Assembly: GCA_013396635.1 (NCBI GenBank)
Contig: WBMW01000442.1
Coordinates: 509,329-573,328, forward strand
Direction of reading: 5' to 3'
Origin: Penelope pileata
Taxonomy: Eukaryota > Chordata > Aves > Galliformes > Cracidae
Length of the DNA stretch: 64,000 bases
In this document: positions 36,201-48,154 of the stretch, one piece after another
Layout: each line of letters begins with the position of its first letter
How positions within the stretch are numbered: the stretch's first letter is position 1
Position numbers and translations under genes: made by a program
The notes under the pieces: model-generated
The model's input: the letters and a program-made list of their open reading frames with translations, nothing else
Databases searched by the model: none
Told to the model about the DNA's origin: nothing

Positions 36201-38264
36201 TTGCTGAATACACCATTCTGCCTTTGGCTGTAAAGGCAGTAAGAAAGTCAGAACACAGCTTCTTACCACTCTTTAAAGTATACTGATCCATTACTTGTAA
36301 GGATTCTAGAGAGCAATCTGTTACAGCATGAAATCTTATCTCTACGTCATTTTTAAGAAATCAGTGTTCCCCACTGGACCTGTTCTCCCCATAGGAAATC
36401 ATGGGCATGTGCCAGAGTTGTAATTCAAACTTACTGATGCGTAAAGTCTGCCCCTTTTGTTCATGGCCAGGTATCTGCCGGAGAACAAGCCCTTGATGGC
36501 GACGATCCCAACATCAACAGCAGTTATTTCAAGGATACCTACGAACAGAAACAGATACGAGACTTGATGTTGCCCCCATCACATGCAATTGTCTGAGACG
36601 CTCTTGAACGACTGCTGAGTATGATTTGACAGCTATCGCCAGCCCGCCTCGAAATCACACTGCAACCATCGGAATGAGACAAGGCAACCTGGAGCAACGT
36701 GGAACAACAAGATGGGGGGATTGTTTTAGACGAGGTTGACGACAAACCCTGAGATGTCTGATTAAGATTGAACTCTCTTAAAAATGAGAAACATCTGATG
36801 CTGAACTAGGGGTTCACTTAAACCTATATGGATAAAAACAGTTTAAATCCTCTTTAATGCTTAGGAACACAAGAGCTCTTGACTTACTGAAACCCATCAC
36901 AAAGCTGTCCAGTTCAGCACAAAGCCCTTGTTCAGGTCCCTGGAGGGTAAAACAGAGCATTTTAGAGCCATGTATGTAATGGTGAAAGGAACTTGTCCTT
37001 TAGGAGGTCAGTGTAGCCCTCCAGATCAGGACAATGTGACCGTCTGTGCCAAATCAAATGGGAGGAGATGTTTCGGGCTGTCAAAGATGGGTCTCAAACA
37101 CTAGAAGGGCATCACAGGAGAGGCTGGCACAGTACCTCCCAAAATGTTTATGTTCAGCCAACGTGTCCCGGTGCCAATGGAGGCACAGGCGGCTCAGGGG
37201 ATGTTGTGCTGCGTGTGCGGGGTTCTCTCACACTGCTCAGCTTGGCAGCTGTGGTCCAACAGCTCGGTGCTGGCTCTGAGGGTTTGGAGGTGAGAGATGA
37301 CTGTGGAGCCCAAAGCCATTGCTGTCTTTTAGGGTGACGCTGGCACCCAGACCCATTGCTGCCTTTTGGCAGTGACAGAGCAGAACGTGGGCCCTGTGCC
37401 ATCTGCAGAGCTGTGCTGCTGCCCTGACCACGTCTGCGCAAGCTGTGGTGGTTTTGGTACAGCTGTTTCAAATCAGGCACCGGTTTGCCGCTGAAGGATG
37501 CCTCCTCCGGGCTTTGATAGCGAGGGGGTTTTCCTCTAGGAAATAGCGGTTTTCCTTTATGGACTTCAGACAGAGCCCTGAGGTCCCCCTATCTCCGCGG
37601 GCCATCACCAGCCGGGATTTACGCTTCCTGGGGCGGCGGGGCCGGGCCGTGCCCACGGCCGGGTGCGGGGGCTCCCGGAGGCATTGGGGAGGCCTTCTCC
37701 TCCCTCTCCCGAGCCCCCGCTCCCGGCAGCTCCCGTTTCATCTTACCCATCGCCCGCACGTGTCGGAGGCGCAGATGTGGTTCTGCCCGGGGGAGCTCAG
37801 CCCCCGCGGGGGCGACCTGGGGAGGGTCGAGGGCCGCCCGCAGCCCGAGGGAAGCACGGCGGGGCGAGGGCACATGGCTGTGCCCCGCGGGGTCCGAGCC
37901 CCTGGGGCTGGAGGGACTGCGGGAGGGGCGGCAGCCGGGGGCGCCCCCGGTGCGGCGGCAGCGCCGGGCGGGGGAGGACCGGCTCCATCCCGTCCCATCC
38001 CGCTCCGTCCGCGGCGTCGGCTGCACCCTGCGCTGCGAGGATGCAATTGGTCCGAGCCCCGGACCCCCTCCCCGCGCAGCCCTGCCCGGGGGGGAGCGGG
38101 ACGGGGAAAGGCGCGCTCGGTACTCACTGAAGACGCTGTTTTTCTCCAGGGTGCCGTTGATCCTGCCGCCGGGGTGGATCTGCAGGTGGTACTTGGTGGC
38201 ACAGTAGAGCTTCCTGCGGCGGGGCGCTCCCCCGAGGTGCTCGTAGACGCCGCCGCGCCCCCCC
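32876..38264 (-). CDS. FGF3: Fibroblast growth factor 3, three-exon gene, N-terminus in an assembly gap
   Basis: FGF3 (int-2) is a secreted heparin-binding FGF active in inner-ear, brain and tail development. Three minus-strand exons are visible: 38128-38264 (partial), 36435-36538 and 32876-33208. They give about 190 residues in frame, with strong FGF3 motifs: GGVYEHLGGAPRRRKLYC, the glycosylation site NGT, EITAVDVGIVAIKGLFSGR, ECEFVERIHELGYNTYAS, and the basic [20 protein letters not shown] loop. Introns are 1,589 and 3,226 bp, bordered by GTGAGT or GTAAGT donors and AG acceptors. The start codon and signal peptide fall in the N gap. The C-terminus ends at an Arg-rich RRRRGR, shorter than my recollection of mammalian FGF3. 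A possible minus-strand ATTAAA polyadenylation signal is at 32367-32372. Confidence 0.98.
36435..36538 (-). CDS. FGF3: FGF3 exon 2
   Basis: The exon is 104 bp. It follows TTCGTAG with GT-ATC-CTT-GAA and stops at GCA-TCA before GTAAGT (36429-36434). It encodes ILEITAVDVGIVAIKG and then LFSGRYLAMNKRGRLYAS. Its length and both phases are identical to FGF4 exon 2, which supports common descent by tandem duplication. Confidence 0.98.
38128..38264 (-). CDS. FGF3: FGF3 exon 1, 3' part
   Basis: From the edge of the gap the exon reads GGRGGVYEHLGG, then the start of the beta-trefoil with the conserved Cys in LYCATKY. It then encodes HLQIHPGGRINGTLEKNSVF, which includes an N-linked glycosylation site (Asn-Gly-Thr). 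It ends in phase 1 before GTGAGT (donor on the minus strand at 38122-38127). About 30 N-terminal residues, including the signal peptide, are missing. Confidence 0.96.
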
Positions 38265-38678
38265 NNNNNNNNNNNNNNNNNNNNNNNNNNNNNNNNNNNN
38301 NNNNNNNNNNNNNNNNNNNNNNNNNNNNNNNNNNNNNNNNNNNNNNNNNNNNNNNNNNNNNNNNNNNNNNNNNNNNNNNNNNNNNNNNNNNNNNNNNNNN
38401 NNNNNNNNNNNNNNNNNNNNNNNNNNNNNNNNNNNNNNNNNNNNNNNNNNNNNNNNNNNNNNNNNNNNNNNNNNNNNNNNNNNNNNNNNNNNNNNNNNNN
38501 NNNNNNNNNNNNNNNNNNNNNNNNNNNNNNNNNNNNNNNNNNNNNNNNNNNNNNNNNNNNNNNNNNNNNNNNNNNNNNNNNNNNNNNNNNNNNNNNNNNN
38601 NNNNNNNNNNNNNNNNNNNNNNNNNNNNNNNNNNNNNNNNNNNNNNNNNNNNNNNNNNNNNNNNNNNNNNNNNNNNNN
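38265..38678. other. Assembly gap, 414 N, over FGF3 start
   Basis: Unknown bases inside a very GC-rich island. The start codon, signal peptide, 5' leader and probably the FGF3 core promoter are missing. A single N also occurs at 38859. Confidence 0.99.
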
Positions 38679-39284
38679 GAGCTGCTGGGCTTCGGCGAGA
38701 GGCTGCGGGGAAAAGAGCCGCCGGGCCGAGCGTGGGCATAAAGGCGGCTCCCGCAACAATAGCCGATCCGCGACCAATTGATACGAAGCAGAGGAGGCAA
38801 AAGGTATCGGTCTCGTGTGAACTCCCAGAGTGCAGCGTGGATAAAATTACACAGCATCNCCGCGGGGCTCCGCCGCCCCCGCGAGCACCTTCGGGAGGCG
38901 GCGGCTCTCGGCAACGCGGGAGCACGAGGGCGGCGGGGGGGCCCTCGGGGCAGAGAGGCGAAGTCACCGTCGCGGTGGCTGTCACCCGGGGCTCCTCGGT
39001 CCCCCCCGCCTCGCTTTGTCGCCGGTGTCGGAAAAAAACAGCTCTCCCCGAGTCAGCCGGCTCCCAGTTACAAATCATGTGCGTGATTTAGAGAGGGCTT
39101 TCGAGGTGCAGTCATTTCTAAATGCGCTTCGCCGGCAGGGCCCAGCCGGACGCTGTACCCGGACGGTCCCGTCGGGCTGCGGCGGCCCCGCACAGCCGGG
39201 ACGTGCGGGAGCGCCTCGGAAGGAGCGGGGAGGGCGGGCGAGCGGCTCCGCGCACTGCATGGCTCCCGGGCGCCGCTCAAAGCG

Positions 39285-39362
39285 GCTCATTAATTAGATT
39301 TGCATCTGAAACGGGCGGTGGGAGTTTTGGGGAAGCGTGTGAGGGATAATTAGTATTAATGT
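39285..39362. promoter_or_regulatory. Homeodomain and POU-type motif cluster upstream of FGF3
   Basis: Immediately past the island are TTAATTA (39290-39296), the octamer ATTTGCAT (39298-39305) and, 50 bases on, ATAATTAGTATTAAT (39347-39360). The tight clustering of homeodomain and POU sites near a developmental promoter suggests an enhancer or promoter-proximal element. Motif matches alone are weak evidence. Confidence 0.35.
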
Positions 39363-39714
39363 GCTCCGAGGGCACACAAATACACCTTTGAAGTGAGTCG
39401 CGGCAGAACTGAACTGCCCGACCTCCAGCGCTATGGCTTTTTTCCCTGTACCGGTGCACAAGAAGAGGCTGTAACGTGTTTTAAAGGACGTTCCCACGTA
39501 GAGCGGGAGGATTCTCTCACAAGTCAGAAGGGAGCTTTTACCAGCGGGAAGAACATCGAAGGGACACGGCCTTTTCGTGAGGCGAAAGGCAGGAGGACGG
39601 GACGGCCCCAAAGCTGCTCCCTATGTCAAGCCGTGCATAGTATTTAGGAGTTCTCCGGGGCTAAAAGGCTTTTCATTATGCGGCATAAAAGGAAACATAA
39701 AAAACCCACGAGCA

Positions 39715-40130
39715 TCCCTCTCCGCCGCGCCCGCCCCTTCCTCCCCCGGTGAAGCCCCACGAGGAGGGGTGATCCGGGGATGACAAATGCTTGCACAATT
39801 AATTCTTTATGGCTGTTTTCCCTTCTGCAGTGCCACTTCCAGGCACTAACGCGGTATCTTTAGGAAAACAAACGCTTCGAAATTCAAAGAATTAAAGTGC
39901 TGTGGCCATTTGAAAAGAAGAGCACAGCCACGGCGGACCCCGCTCTGGCGGGGTGCACTCCTCCCGCCCCCCCACAGTCTCGGGGCTTCCGCTGAGCCGC
40001 GGGGCAGCGGCGATCCCCGGGGCTCCCGGAGCTGCTCTGAGTGGCCCCGAGCGCGCGTGCTCTCGGGGTAAGCACAGCATCGCTCCCGAGTCAATCGCGG
40101 GTGGTTCCGAGCCCGGCGCATCGCCCCGTA
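39715..40130. promoter_or_regulatory. Second CpG-rich patch in FGF3 5' flank
   Basis: CpG pairs and GC again rise at about 39715-39775 and 39930-40130, separated by an AT-rich stretch. No exon with clear splice sites was recognised here. It could be an outlying part of the FGF3 island or a distinct start for a non-coding RNA. Confidence 0.5.
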
Positions 40131-40260
40131 GGTGTGCAGCTGACGTTTTGTAATTTGGGATTTGCAGAGCGTTTTTCCATCAGCGCTCTGAAAAAACAAG
40201 CCCGCAAAATCCTCCCACCGCAATAATAAACCAAGAAGAGGAGTGGGTGGGAGAGTAACG

Positions 40261-40345
40261 CGTTAATGACTTTTGCTCAAATTGCTTCCATCTTGATCGC
40301 ATTTTCATAATTAGCGCCATCAACTACAAATCTTTCCGCCCTGGG
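40261..40345. promoter_or_regulatory. Candidate conserved non-coding element upstream of FGF3
   Basis: The stretch contains TTAATGAC, TTGATCGCA and CATAATTAGCGCC (homeodomain-like TAATTA), without repeat character or long frames. Its mixed, motif-dense look resembles conserved developmental enhancers. Conservation cannot be tested here. Confidence 0.25.
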
Positions 40346-40448
40346 CACCCAGTACAGCCTTGGTGCTGCTGCCTGAGGAGGGGAACGCTTAGGGCTTTGC
40401 CATTAATGGTTCCCTTTCAAATGAAATGAATACGACCTCCACCGAAAT

Positions 40449-40615
40449 ATCAAAGGGCTGCAGCTACCTCGTCTCCCTCGATCCGACGCTGAATAGCGAG
40501 CAACCTGAAGTCGTTTTGCTCTAGTCAGACATCCATGCAATAAAAAGTAAGCCTGCTCTTGTATGTTTTAGGTTGTCTGGTGACTATTTCGGAAAGCAAA
40601 AAGGGTCCCTTTGAT
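40449..40615. promoter_or_regulatory. Two TCF/LEF-like sites in FGF3 5' flank
   Basis: ATCAAAG (40449-40455) and the inverted form CTTTGAT (40609-40615) lie 160 bases apart, about 1.8-2 kb upstream of the FGF3 gap. They fit the WWCAAAG consensus for Wnt effectors. Such 7-mers are common by chance. Confidence 0.2.
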
Positions 40616-43600
40616 GTGGTCTAATTCTATCAGAGGGTGGGACGTCAGATGTGGTTTACCGATTCTTTCTGGAAATATTTTTAATTATGCCCCAAAGCTC
40701 CTTTTAGCCCCGAAGTCATAATCAGAGAGCGGTTTGGGTCTGTTAGTTAACGTGGAGGGGAGAATGGGCTCTAGACCGTATGTGACTAAGTTAGGATTAC
40801 AACCTATAATTCACTAATTTGCTCGAAATGTGGAATTTTAAATGGGGCATGCGAGGTATCCGTTATTGCTTGTGGTTGATCTTACTGATGAAATATGTCT
40901 AAGCCCTCTTATGGCTGAGCCATGGCATGTCCCCTGGCAAATCGCTGGGTAAAAGTGTGCGTTTGAGAGAGAGGTTTTTATTCTGACGGTGCTCCCGGGT
41001 CCCCGGGCACGCAGAGCCCGGGTGCTCTGGGCTGATCGCCCGCGGAGGGGGACGCAGCGCTCGGACAGGCGTGGCCGGGAGCTCTGTGACAAACCAGTGC
41101 AGATTTCTATTCAGGTATTGCACAAATGTAAACATTGAAAAAAAAACTGAAAAACTTTGAAAGTTTTTTTTTTTTTAAACTTCTGCACTGCTTCAGCTTT
41201 GAAGCAGCTGTGATTCCCGATGTGATCTCCCCACTCCTGAGCCACCGCTCCCTGTGCACAGCGGTGATTTACAGCAGCCCGCTGCTCTACCGAGAGGGAA
41301 GTTGCAATTTGTAGAGCAATAAATACCGCAGAGGTGGGAGGAGCCCCCAGCAGAAAAATCGCCCTCCTTCACCAATTAAAAATCCATCCTGGCTCGAACG
41401 GGGACCGTGGGAAGGTCTCAAAGAAAACACAGCAGCCCCGGTGATGATAAGGTGTTTGTCTGTGACTGAGCCCATCTCATCTGAGCATAACTTTTCTGCT
41501 TGCTGCAGTGTGCTCGCACCTGCTGCTGATGTTGGGCAGAGGTTACAAAACTCAATTAATTTCATTCAGCTATATTTTCTTTTCTTTGTGGACCCCTAGT
41601 GGGGCTGTTCTGCACCCTGTGAACAATATAATCTTGTTTAAATGACTTTCCAGACCACACAGATCACATTACCCGCTTCTATACATGTGGGCAGTATCGT
41701 ATATTGGATTGTATGCTCTGAGCTCCTGAAAAGCAGGAAAAAGTGGAGGAGGAAAGCAGTAACTTCACAGTTTCCAAAGTTTAGGATGCTTTCTCAGGTG
41801 GAGAAAGTAAGATTTAGGTAATTTCCCATACAAATAGATACAAAGAACTCTCTAAAGGGAACCTTACATGTGTAACAGGCATGCCATCAGGTCTCTATCT
41901 GCCCATATGAAGTGTTTTCCATTTTAGTTGTTATGCTTTTATGAAAAATCAGTCTGGGGTCTTCAGATTTAGGATGATGCTATTCCTTTTGTACTTATGA
42001 TGTGACCTGTAGCTATATTGCACTTCAGACAACAAATTAATTTAGAGTTTTTAAACCTTGTTATTTAGGTTAAAAGTATGTGTGTTTTGCTGCTGCTATT
42101 GAGATCTGCTAACCCTTCTGTCATATGTATGCATTTTAAATTCTTGTTATTATGTTTATTTATGGTCTATAGGTTATTGATATCAACATGCAAATGCCTA
42201 CGTTTCCTACTCTAGAAATTTCTATCACGGTCAGCAAGAGTTTCCTTGGCTGAGGAGTGAGGAATTAATCCTTCATTCAAAGTCCATGAATTCAGCAAGA
42301 GCCTTTTCTTTAACAGAAGCAACTTTGGATCAGGCCCAATCTTATTACTAGAAAAATGATTTTGCCCTGCTCTCAGATAATCTCTTAATGGTTTCTTGAA
42401 TGAAAATATTTGAATTAATGAATGAAAAACATTAAACAATAATTTAATTCTCTTTCTACTCTCTGTTGCTTATGCCTTTTCAACACAAAGAAAGGAAACA
42501 GTAGAAGAAATGTAACACTACTGAACTATGTGCCATGGTACAGATTAGACAACTGTCATGTGGCTTGTAAAGATTTGTGGCAGGCTCAAACAGTGCTACA
42601 ATAGGGATATTCAGACCATACAGAACTGCAAACGTTAGCCATGAAAATAGCTAAATACAAGGGATGCGTGGGGGTGTGTAGAAGAGGAGAGAGGGAGTGT
42701 AAAAACAATAGAAATGTAATTTGTTAATAACTTGGGGACCAGATTTGTACATCTTCACACCTTTGGCACCCCCATTTCATTGCTTAATAGGCTGGGCTCT
42801 GGGACAAACTTTGTTCCTTTTCCTGATAACTCAGCATGTGTTTTTGAAAGAAGCTTCAAAGTACTTCTTTAGATGTACAGAGAAGTGTGGTGTAACTGAG
42901 AGAAGTGTCTGGCCCATATCCATGATGTAATTGTGCTTCGTGCCTGAAGGGCCTGCTATTCAGATAAATCTCTTACTACTTTTAGAATCTATCCGCCTGT
43001 TACTCTCACAATCAGAGGCTTGTTATGATCTTGCTCAGCCCTGCAAATCTTTGGGAATTGGGTTACCTGAAGATAAAAGATCCCTCTTTCTGCAGGCTGT
43101 GGTTGGATCAACACTTTGCAAAGTCAGATGACGGGCGTAGGGGTCAGGCCCAGGTCTGTGCATGGGGCTGCACAAGCAGTGGGGATGGAAACTGAAAGAG
43201 GCTGCCTTAGGGAAATGCCACGTGCATGAACATATGTCCCTGGAAAAGGAAACCTAGCGCCAGCAACTAATGACTCTGAACTGAAAATTAGTAAATGCTG
43301 CTTTCAAACTTTCCTAGCTCTAGCAGAGACTACTTCAGGTCTAGGTTTGCATCATGTGGCCAGGATTTTCCCAGGAAATCCCATTGATGGTTACAGGATG
43401 TCTGAAGGTGTTCGTGATGCAGAGTATCTTGAGGAAGTTTCACTTAGATCGAGGGATCAGCAGGAGCATCAAGTGGGCAGAAGTACAAGGCAAGGAAAGG
43501 TTATGTAAGTTTCACATCTAAAAATAGAGAACAAACAGAAACATCAAATAAAATTAGTAGTTCAGATGAATTTCAGTGGAATAACTTCTTTTGCCTCAAG

Positions 43601-43846
43601 GGAAGAGTTGAAAGTACCTGGTGTTTGCCACCAGTGCATAAAGGAACAATCCCATTTATATACCACATACACGTGCGCAAACACACTCTGATATGCCACA
43701 CAGTAAAGGTGAGAGGAAAACGTGCAGCGCGAAGAAGGAACATACTAAAAGGTTATTTCTTTCTGATGCTCCCCATATCTATTTAGCAGGGCCTGTATGG
43801 AAAACAAAATGGAGCAATCACTAATTCCCGAGCGTCCCAGGTACAG
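40616..43846. other. FGF3 distal 5' flank; no gene seen
   Basis: A small CpG-rich patch lies at about 40990-41085. A POU-like ATGCAAAT occurs near 42189, and homeodomain-like AT-rich blocks at 42400-42450. No exon was recognised. Confidence 0.45.
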
Positions 43847-44578
43847 TTGCAAATGTATGAGTTGCTCTCTAGGCCCATCACTGCTGATCACAGGGTGTCA
43901 GATGCTGGCTGTGGCACCTCTGTCCCATCCACGTTAGGCAGGCAGGAGGCACGTGGGACACAGGGATGCCCAGCATTATCGTGGGGAGCCCCAGGTTGCT
44001 TGGTCTGGGATCAGCATTATTTTGCTGCCCTCCTGGTCTCTGCCGTGGTCCTGGCAGGCCTGTGGTCAGGGAGGACATGGGACCAGGCCCAAGGGCCTGC
44101 TCAAGACAACAGAAAAGCAACCTCCAGTCACTGCTGTGCGGTTCTTACCCTTCCTGCAGGCCCCTTCCCCAGGTCTCTCAGGCTGGATCTGGATCTTGCT
44201 AGAGAAAATGGTCTGCTGAGGAAAACACATGACCGTTCTTTATATTTTTTTCTATTTTGTGGAAGCAGAAGTCCTACTGTCTTAATCCAGCAGTGCAAAC
44301 AAGGACTTCATCTCTTTTCACTTCTGTATCCCTCTGCATTCCTTTGGGAAATTTACATTTTTTATACAGGCAGTTTAACATTGCTATTTCAAGATAGAGC
44401 TTGCAGTATTTCCTGGGAAGCTGCAGGACAACTACTACACCGAGCTCCCTTCTTCCATGGTGTTCAGCATTGCTCGCTGGGGTGCCTGGTGCCTGGGCCT
44501 CAGACTCTCTCTCTGGTTTCTCCTGCAGCTCCAGCAGCCAGGTCAGCCCCAGCTTCCCTCCAGCCCCTGCTGTGCTGA
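43847..44578 (+). other. Long unexplained open reading frame, 243 codons
   Basis: This is the longest uninterrupted frame with no N in the window outside low-complexity DNA. It starts MQMYELLSRP and ends LQPLLC. It is rich in Leu, Ser, Pro, Ala and Cys, with a hydrophobic stretch near residues 58-72 (FAALLVSAVVLAGLW). No family is recognised. The GC-rich first part may account for the lack of stops. Several shorter frames overlap it on both strands. It could be chance or a lineage-specific transcript. Confidence 0.15.
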
Positions 44579-47036
44579 GAGGCAGAGGGCTCACAATTAG
44601 AACCGGTCTTGAATACTTCTGGTTTTTATGGGAACACTAAGCAGAAATTCAGTTATCAATGGAGGAGAATAGCAGTTTTTTCCTTCTTCAGATAAGCTGA
44701 TTATTACTTTAGCCTTCTCAATTAAGTTATTAATCAAGTGATTAATACCATGTTCTAGACATCCTTTGTCCAGATAGTGCATCTAAGAAAGTATTAGGTA
44801 GATCAAGGCTGTTTGGCTCTCCCATTTCAACCCAGTTTGACAAGTGGGTAGTGCTGTCAAAGCTGGCAGACCTGAAGGTATATTTTTCACCTGTAACATC
44901 AAGAGGGAAGATCAATAATTCAATAGCATGTTACCTTAGTGCACTTTCTAATCTGACACAGGCTACTTCTTTTGTCCTCAGAGAAATCTCATAGAAGGGA
45001 TAACCCAAATTAGAAAGGTGTTAACCAAGAGAAATAAAATATATTCCTGAAGAATCTTAGAAGGAAGCTGTAGGTGTAATTCATGACGGATAGGAATGGT
45101 CTGAGGCCTGTCACACAGCTGGTTTTGCAAAGCCACAGAGGAACACCTACACTCTCCTCACTACTGGCAGCCTCTGGTATAAATTAGTGATTATTAGCTC
45201 CCATGGAATATTTTCCGGCTGAAAAAGGCTTTTTAGTAGCAAGTGGATGAATTATGATCAGCAAAAAGATGTCAGGGCAGCTTTTGTTTCCTGTTCTTTA
45301 CATGGCAAAACTGCAGCACTGCCAAATGCTGTAACTCAGTTGCAGATATCAGTCAACATCTACAGCTAATGCTTGATGTAGGGACTTGCATGGAAGTGGT
45401 CATGTAGGCTTCAGATATGTGAAATCTTGCTAACAACAATATCCACAGCCAAGTTCTACACATGCAGGAAGACACAAATGGGTTTGTGATGGACATTTCT
45501 CTCAGTACTATTTTGGCTGTATATTTGTCACTTATTTTATACATCTTTAATGCTTACAGTTACTTTGCACCTCACTTTGCTGTGTTTTTTTTTTTTTTTC
45601 CGGAGATTCTTCTCACTGAGAAATGCTACACGGTCTCCTCCAAATGAAATGTCTGACGGGTGAGGACAGGTGAGTCTCTTTTTTCAGTAAGTCTGAATAC
45701 GCTCAGCACAGGTGAGTTGCATGTGGCAACTTAGATGTCTTTACTGAGGCCTTTCTTTTCAGCCAGGTGTGTATGAACCAGAATTTTTCCTTTGGCTCTT
45801 TTTCTTGTATTGATGCATCTTGCAGAAATGGTTCCTTAGTCAATCTCATGGAAGTAGAATGCAGGTAGTCGTAGAGATCTGTTTATTTGCTTTTGTCTTA
45901 AGTTTTGAGTTTTCAAATATATATATTTTTTCAGGTCACTCATTAAAATTTAAGTTTTATCTTTTAGAAAGAAAGACACCCACCACTGAACAGATGCACA
46001 CAAGCACACGCACATACCTGCATCCCCTAACCAGATGTAATGCCTGAACTTGCAAACCCTTTGTCACAAAAGTAATCTTTGTTCACGTGAGCAACCCCAC
46101 AGGACTATTCATGCAATGGAGAATTACTCATATGAGTAAAACTTTGCAGGATCAGGTCCTGGATCTAACAACAGCATTTTAATTACAGACAATCCCTGAG
46201 CAATGTGTACAAAAGAGTTTTTTCCTGGACAATAACAAAGGTTATTAGCCTGTTCTTTTTTCCCCTTCTTGCTCTTTGGTTTAAAAGGAGGCACCAATAA
46301 TCCAAACCAAATAAAACTGACCTTTGAACCTTTTCTGCTGTACTTTTTCTCATGCCATGATTTCTTTAGTGTGTTAGTGATCTGAAGGCTCGTTCTGGGC
46401 TACAGCCACTTTCCCAGACAGGACTGCCTTTCGTCCCCTGACAAATCACTGCTGAGCCCCTTTTGTCCTGCACCACTTTGATCTCACCTGCCTGTCAGGA
46501 AAAAAAGAACTCCCGTACAGTCAGAATGCATTGCAAACAAATTGGCAACCATTTCATTCCCATACACCATTTCAACAAAGATCAAGATAGAGATAGAGAA
46601 TTTTTAACCCTTTCATTGACCCGTAGAACTGAGAAGGAATGCTCGATTATGGTGGAAAGATAATTTCTTAAGGAATTGGAAGGTAAAACAGGAAACAACA
46701 AACAAAAACAACAAACCTCTGTGGATCATAATTGCATAGCGTATAAGCTGTCAGATACAAAGGAGTTACTGCACAGTGGGCAGTGCAATGTTCAGATAGA
46801 AGCTTTGCAGAAGATCGATTCCTTTTAATTGGACAGCTGCTTACACATAAACTAAAGAAACATAATAGGTATTCTTCAATGTGAATGAAATTAATCCTAT
46901 TGTAAATAACCACTGGAGTATTTAATGGGTTATCTGAAGCCTTTCCAATACACAAACTTAGCCATAGGTGAGTTTCTTTCCCAGTTTAAGCTCCGGAATA
47001 CATACATGTGCACGTGTATATATACATGTATATATG
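44579..47036. other. Intergenic spacer; no gene seen
   Basis: AT-rich, with a T run near 45585 and an alternating pyrimidine-purine stretch at 47004-47036 directly next to the mariner insertion. Confidence 0.5.
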
Positions 47037-47556
47037 TAGGTCTCTCTGAAAGTAATGCCTCCTATTTATTTCCATGGAAACTACAACAGATACAAAGAGC
47101 ACAATAATGCTATTTGATAGAGCAAATTCTCAGCTACAAAACACTTTCAACACAGTCACTACCACTAGCTATGCATTTTTGCCAGTGATGAATAAGAGCC
47201 TGCATTCCATGCTCCTAAGAACCTGTACAAGCAGAGGTGACCACTGTTGCAGTTGTCACTGCTGAAACACACCACCCACCGTCTCACTGTGCTCACAGCC
47301 ACTGTTTGGTCTCCCAAAACATTCAGCAAGTGTTGACGAATGTCAATGGGTGCAATTTTTTCCACATGGAGAAATTTGATGACACACCTTACCTTCATCC
47401 GCACTTCCCTGTCAGCCGCCATTTTGTCAGACTGCCCCTCTGCTGCCGTCTGTCGCATGGCAACAAAGTGGAATGGAGTATTGGCAGGAAGGTTCAATCT
47501 GCCTCTGATGCTGTTGGTCAGCATAATATGAGGCATTACTTTCAAAGCATCCCTCA
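47037..47556 (-). mobile_element. Internally deleted mariner-type DNA transposon, copy 1
   Basis: Imperfect terminal inverted repeats frame the element: AGGTCTCTCTGAAAGTAATGCC at the left and, read on the minus strand, AGGGATGCTTTGAAAGTAATGCC at the right (the shared core is TGAAAGTAATGCC). TA-rich ends fit the TA target of mariners. The minus-strand frame from 47458 to 47165 gives a transposase-like N-terminal helix-turn-helix (VIKFLHVEK, then LLNVLGDQTVAVSTVRRW). It then passes directly to a short C-terminal tail, with no DDD catalytic domain. It is a non-autonomous remnant. Confidence 0.85.
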
Positions 47557-48154
47557 TACACTCAGAGGAACTGTCAAGCCATAGTAAGGAAACAACGGCA
47601 TACTGCACTAAAGAAATTTAAAGTACATTTCATAACTAAAAGATTATCTCTTCCTGCCACACTCACCTCATAAAAATAAAACTTTGGTTCTTAACTTCAA
47701 ATTTCAAATGGCTTCAGAAAACATTTTCTGACGCTGACATTCTTGGGAGGAGCTATCAGAAAGTGTCCCCTACTCATGGCTGCAGTGCTGAAGCTGCTGT
47801 CAAAAAACTAGGGGCTAGAGTAATGACAGGAGGCCTCGTCATTCCCAGATCAGGTACTCATTTCCCATAGGACCTCTGCCCACCTGCATTTTCTGGTCTA
47901 CTTCAAGGGCATTTCGTGACCCTCCTGTTTGGCTTTTAATGAGATGCTCATTATCTCCTGGCCCAAGATCAGACTTCAAAATGGTGAAGAGAATCTTTGA
48001 GGCTTCTTCTCTACTTGCATAAAGCATAATTTTGTGCTAACGGCTGTTCATCAATTAATCCTAAATTGAATAATTTTTAACAAAGTAATGTGTGTAATGA
48101 AAATTGGTAAGTTTGGAGTAGTCATTTTTCAGGGAGTTTCATAAGGTCACTTCC

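Larger units (their letters stand above)
37620..39290. promoter_or_regulatory. CpG island over FGF3 exon 1 and upstream
   Basis: A long block of very GC-rich DNA, dense in CpG pairs and in GGGCGG or CCGCCC boxes, spans the end of intron 1, exon 1, the gap and about 600 bases of upstream flank. GC then falls back near 39290. The long open frames through it, on both strands, are a result of high GC and the N run and are not genes. Confidence 0.9.

Noticed and set aside
37559..39091. Very long plus- and minus-strand frames of 217-510 codons over the FGF3 CpG island
   Set aside because: They run through the 414-N gap, where no stop can be seen, and through GC-rich DNA. They conflict with the proven FGF3 exon.
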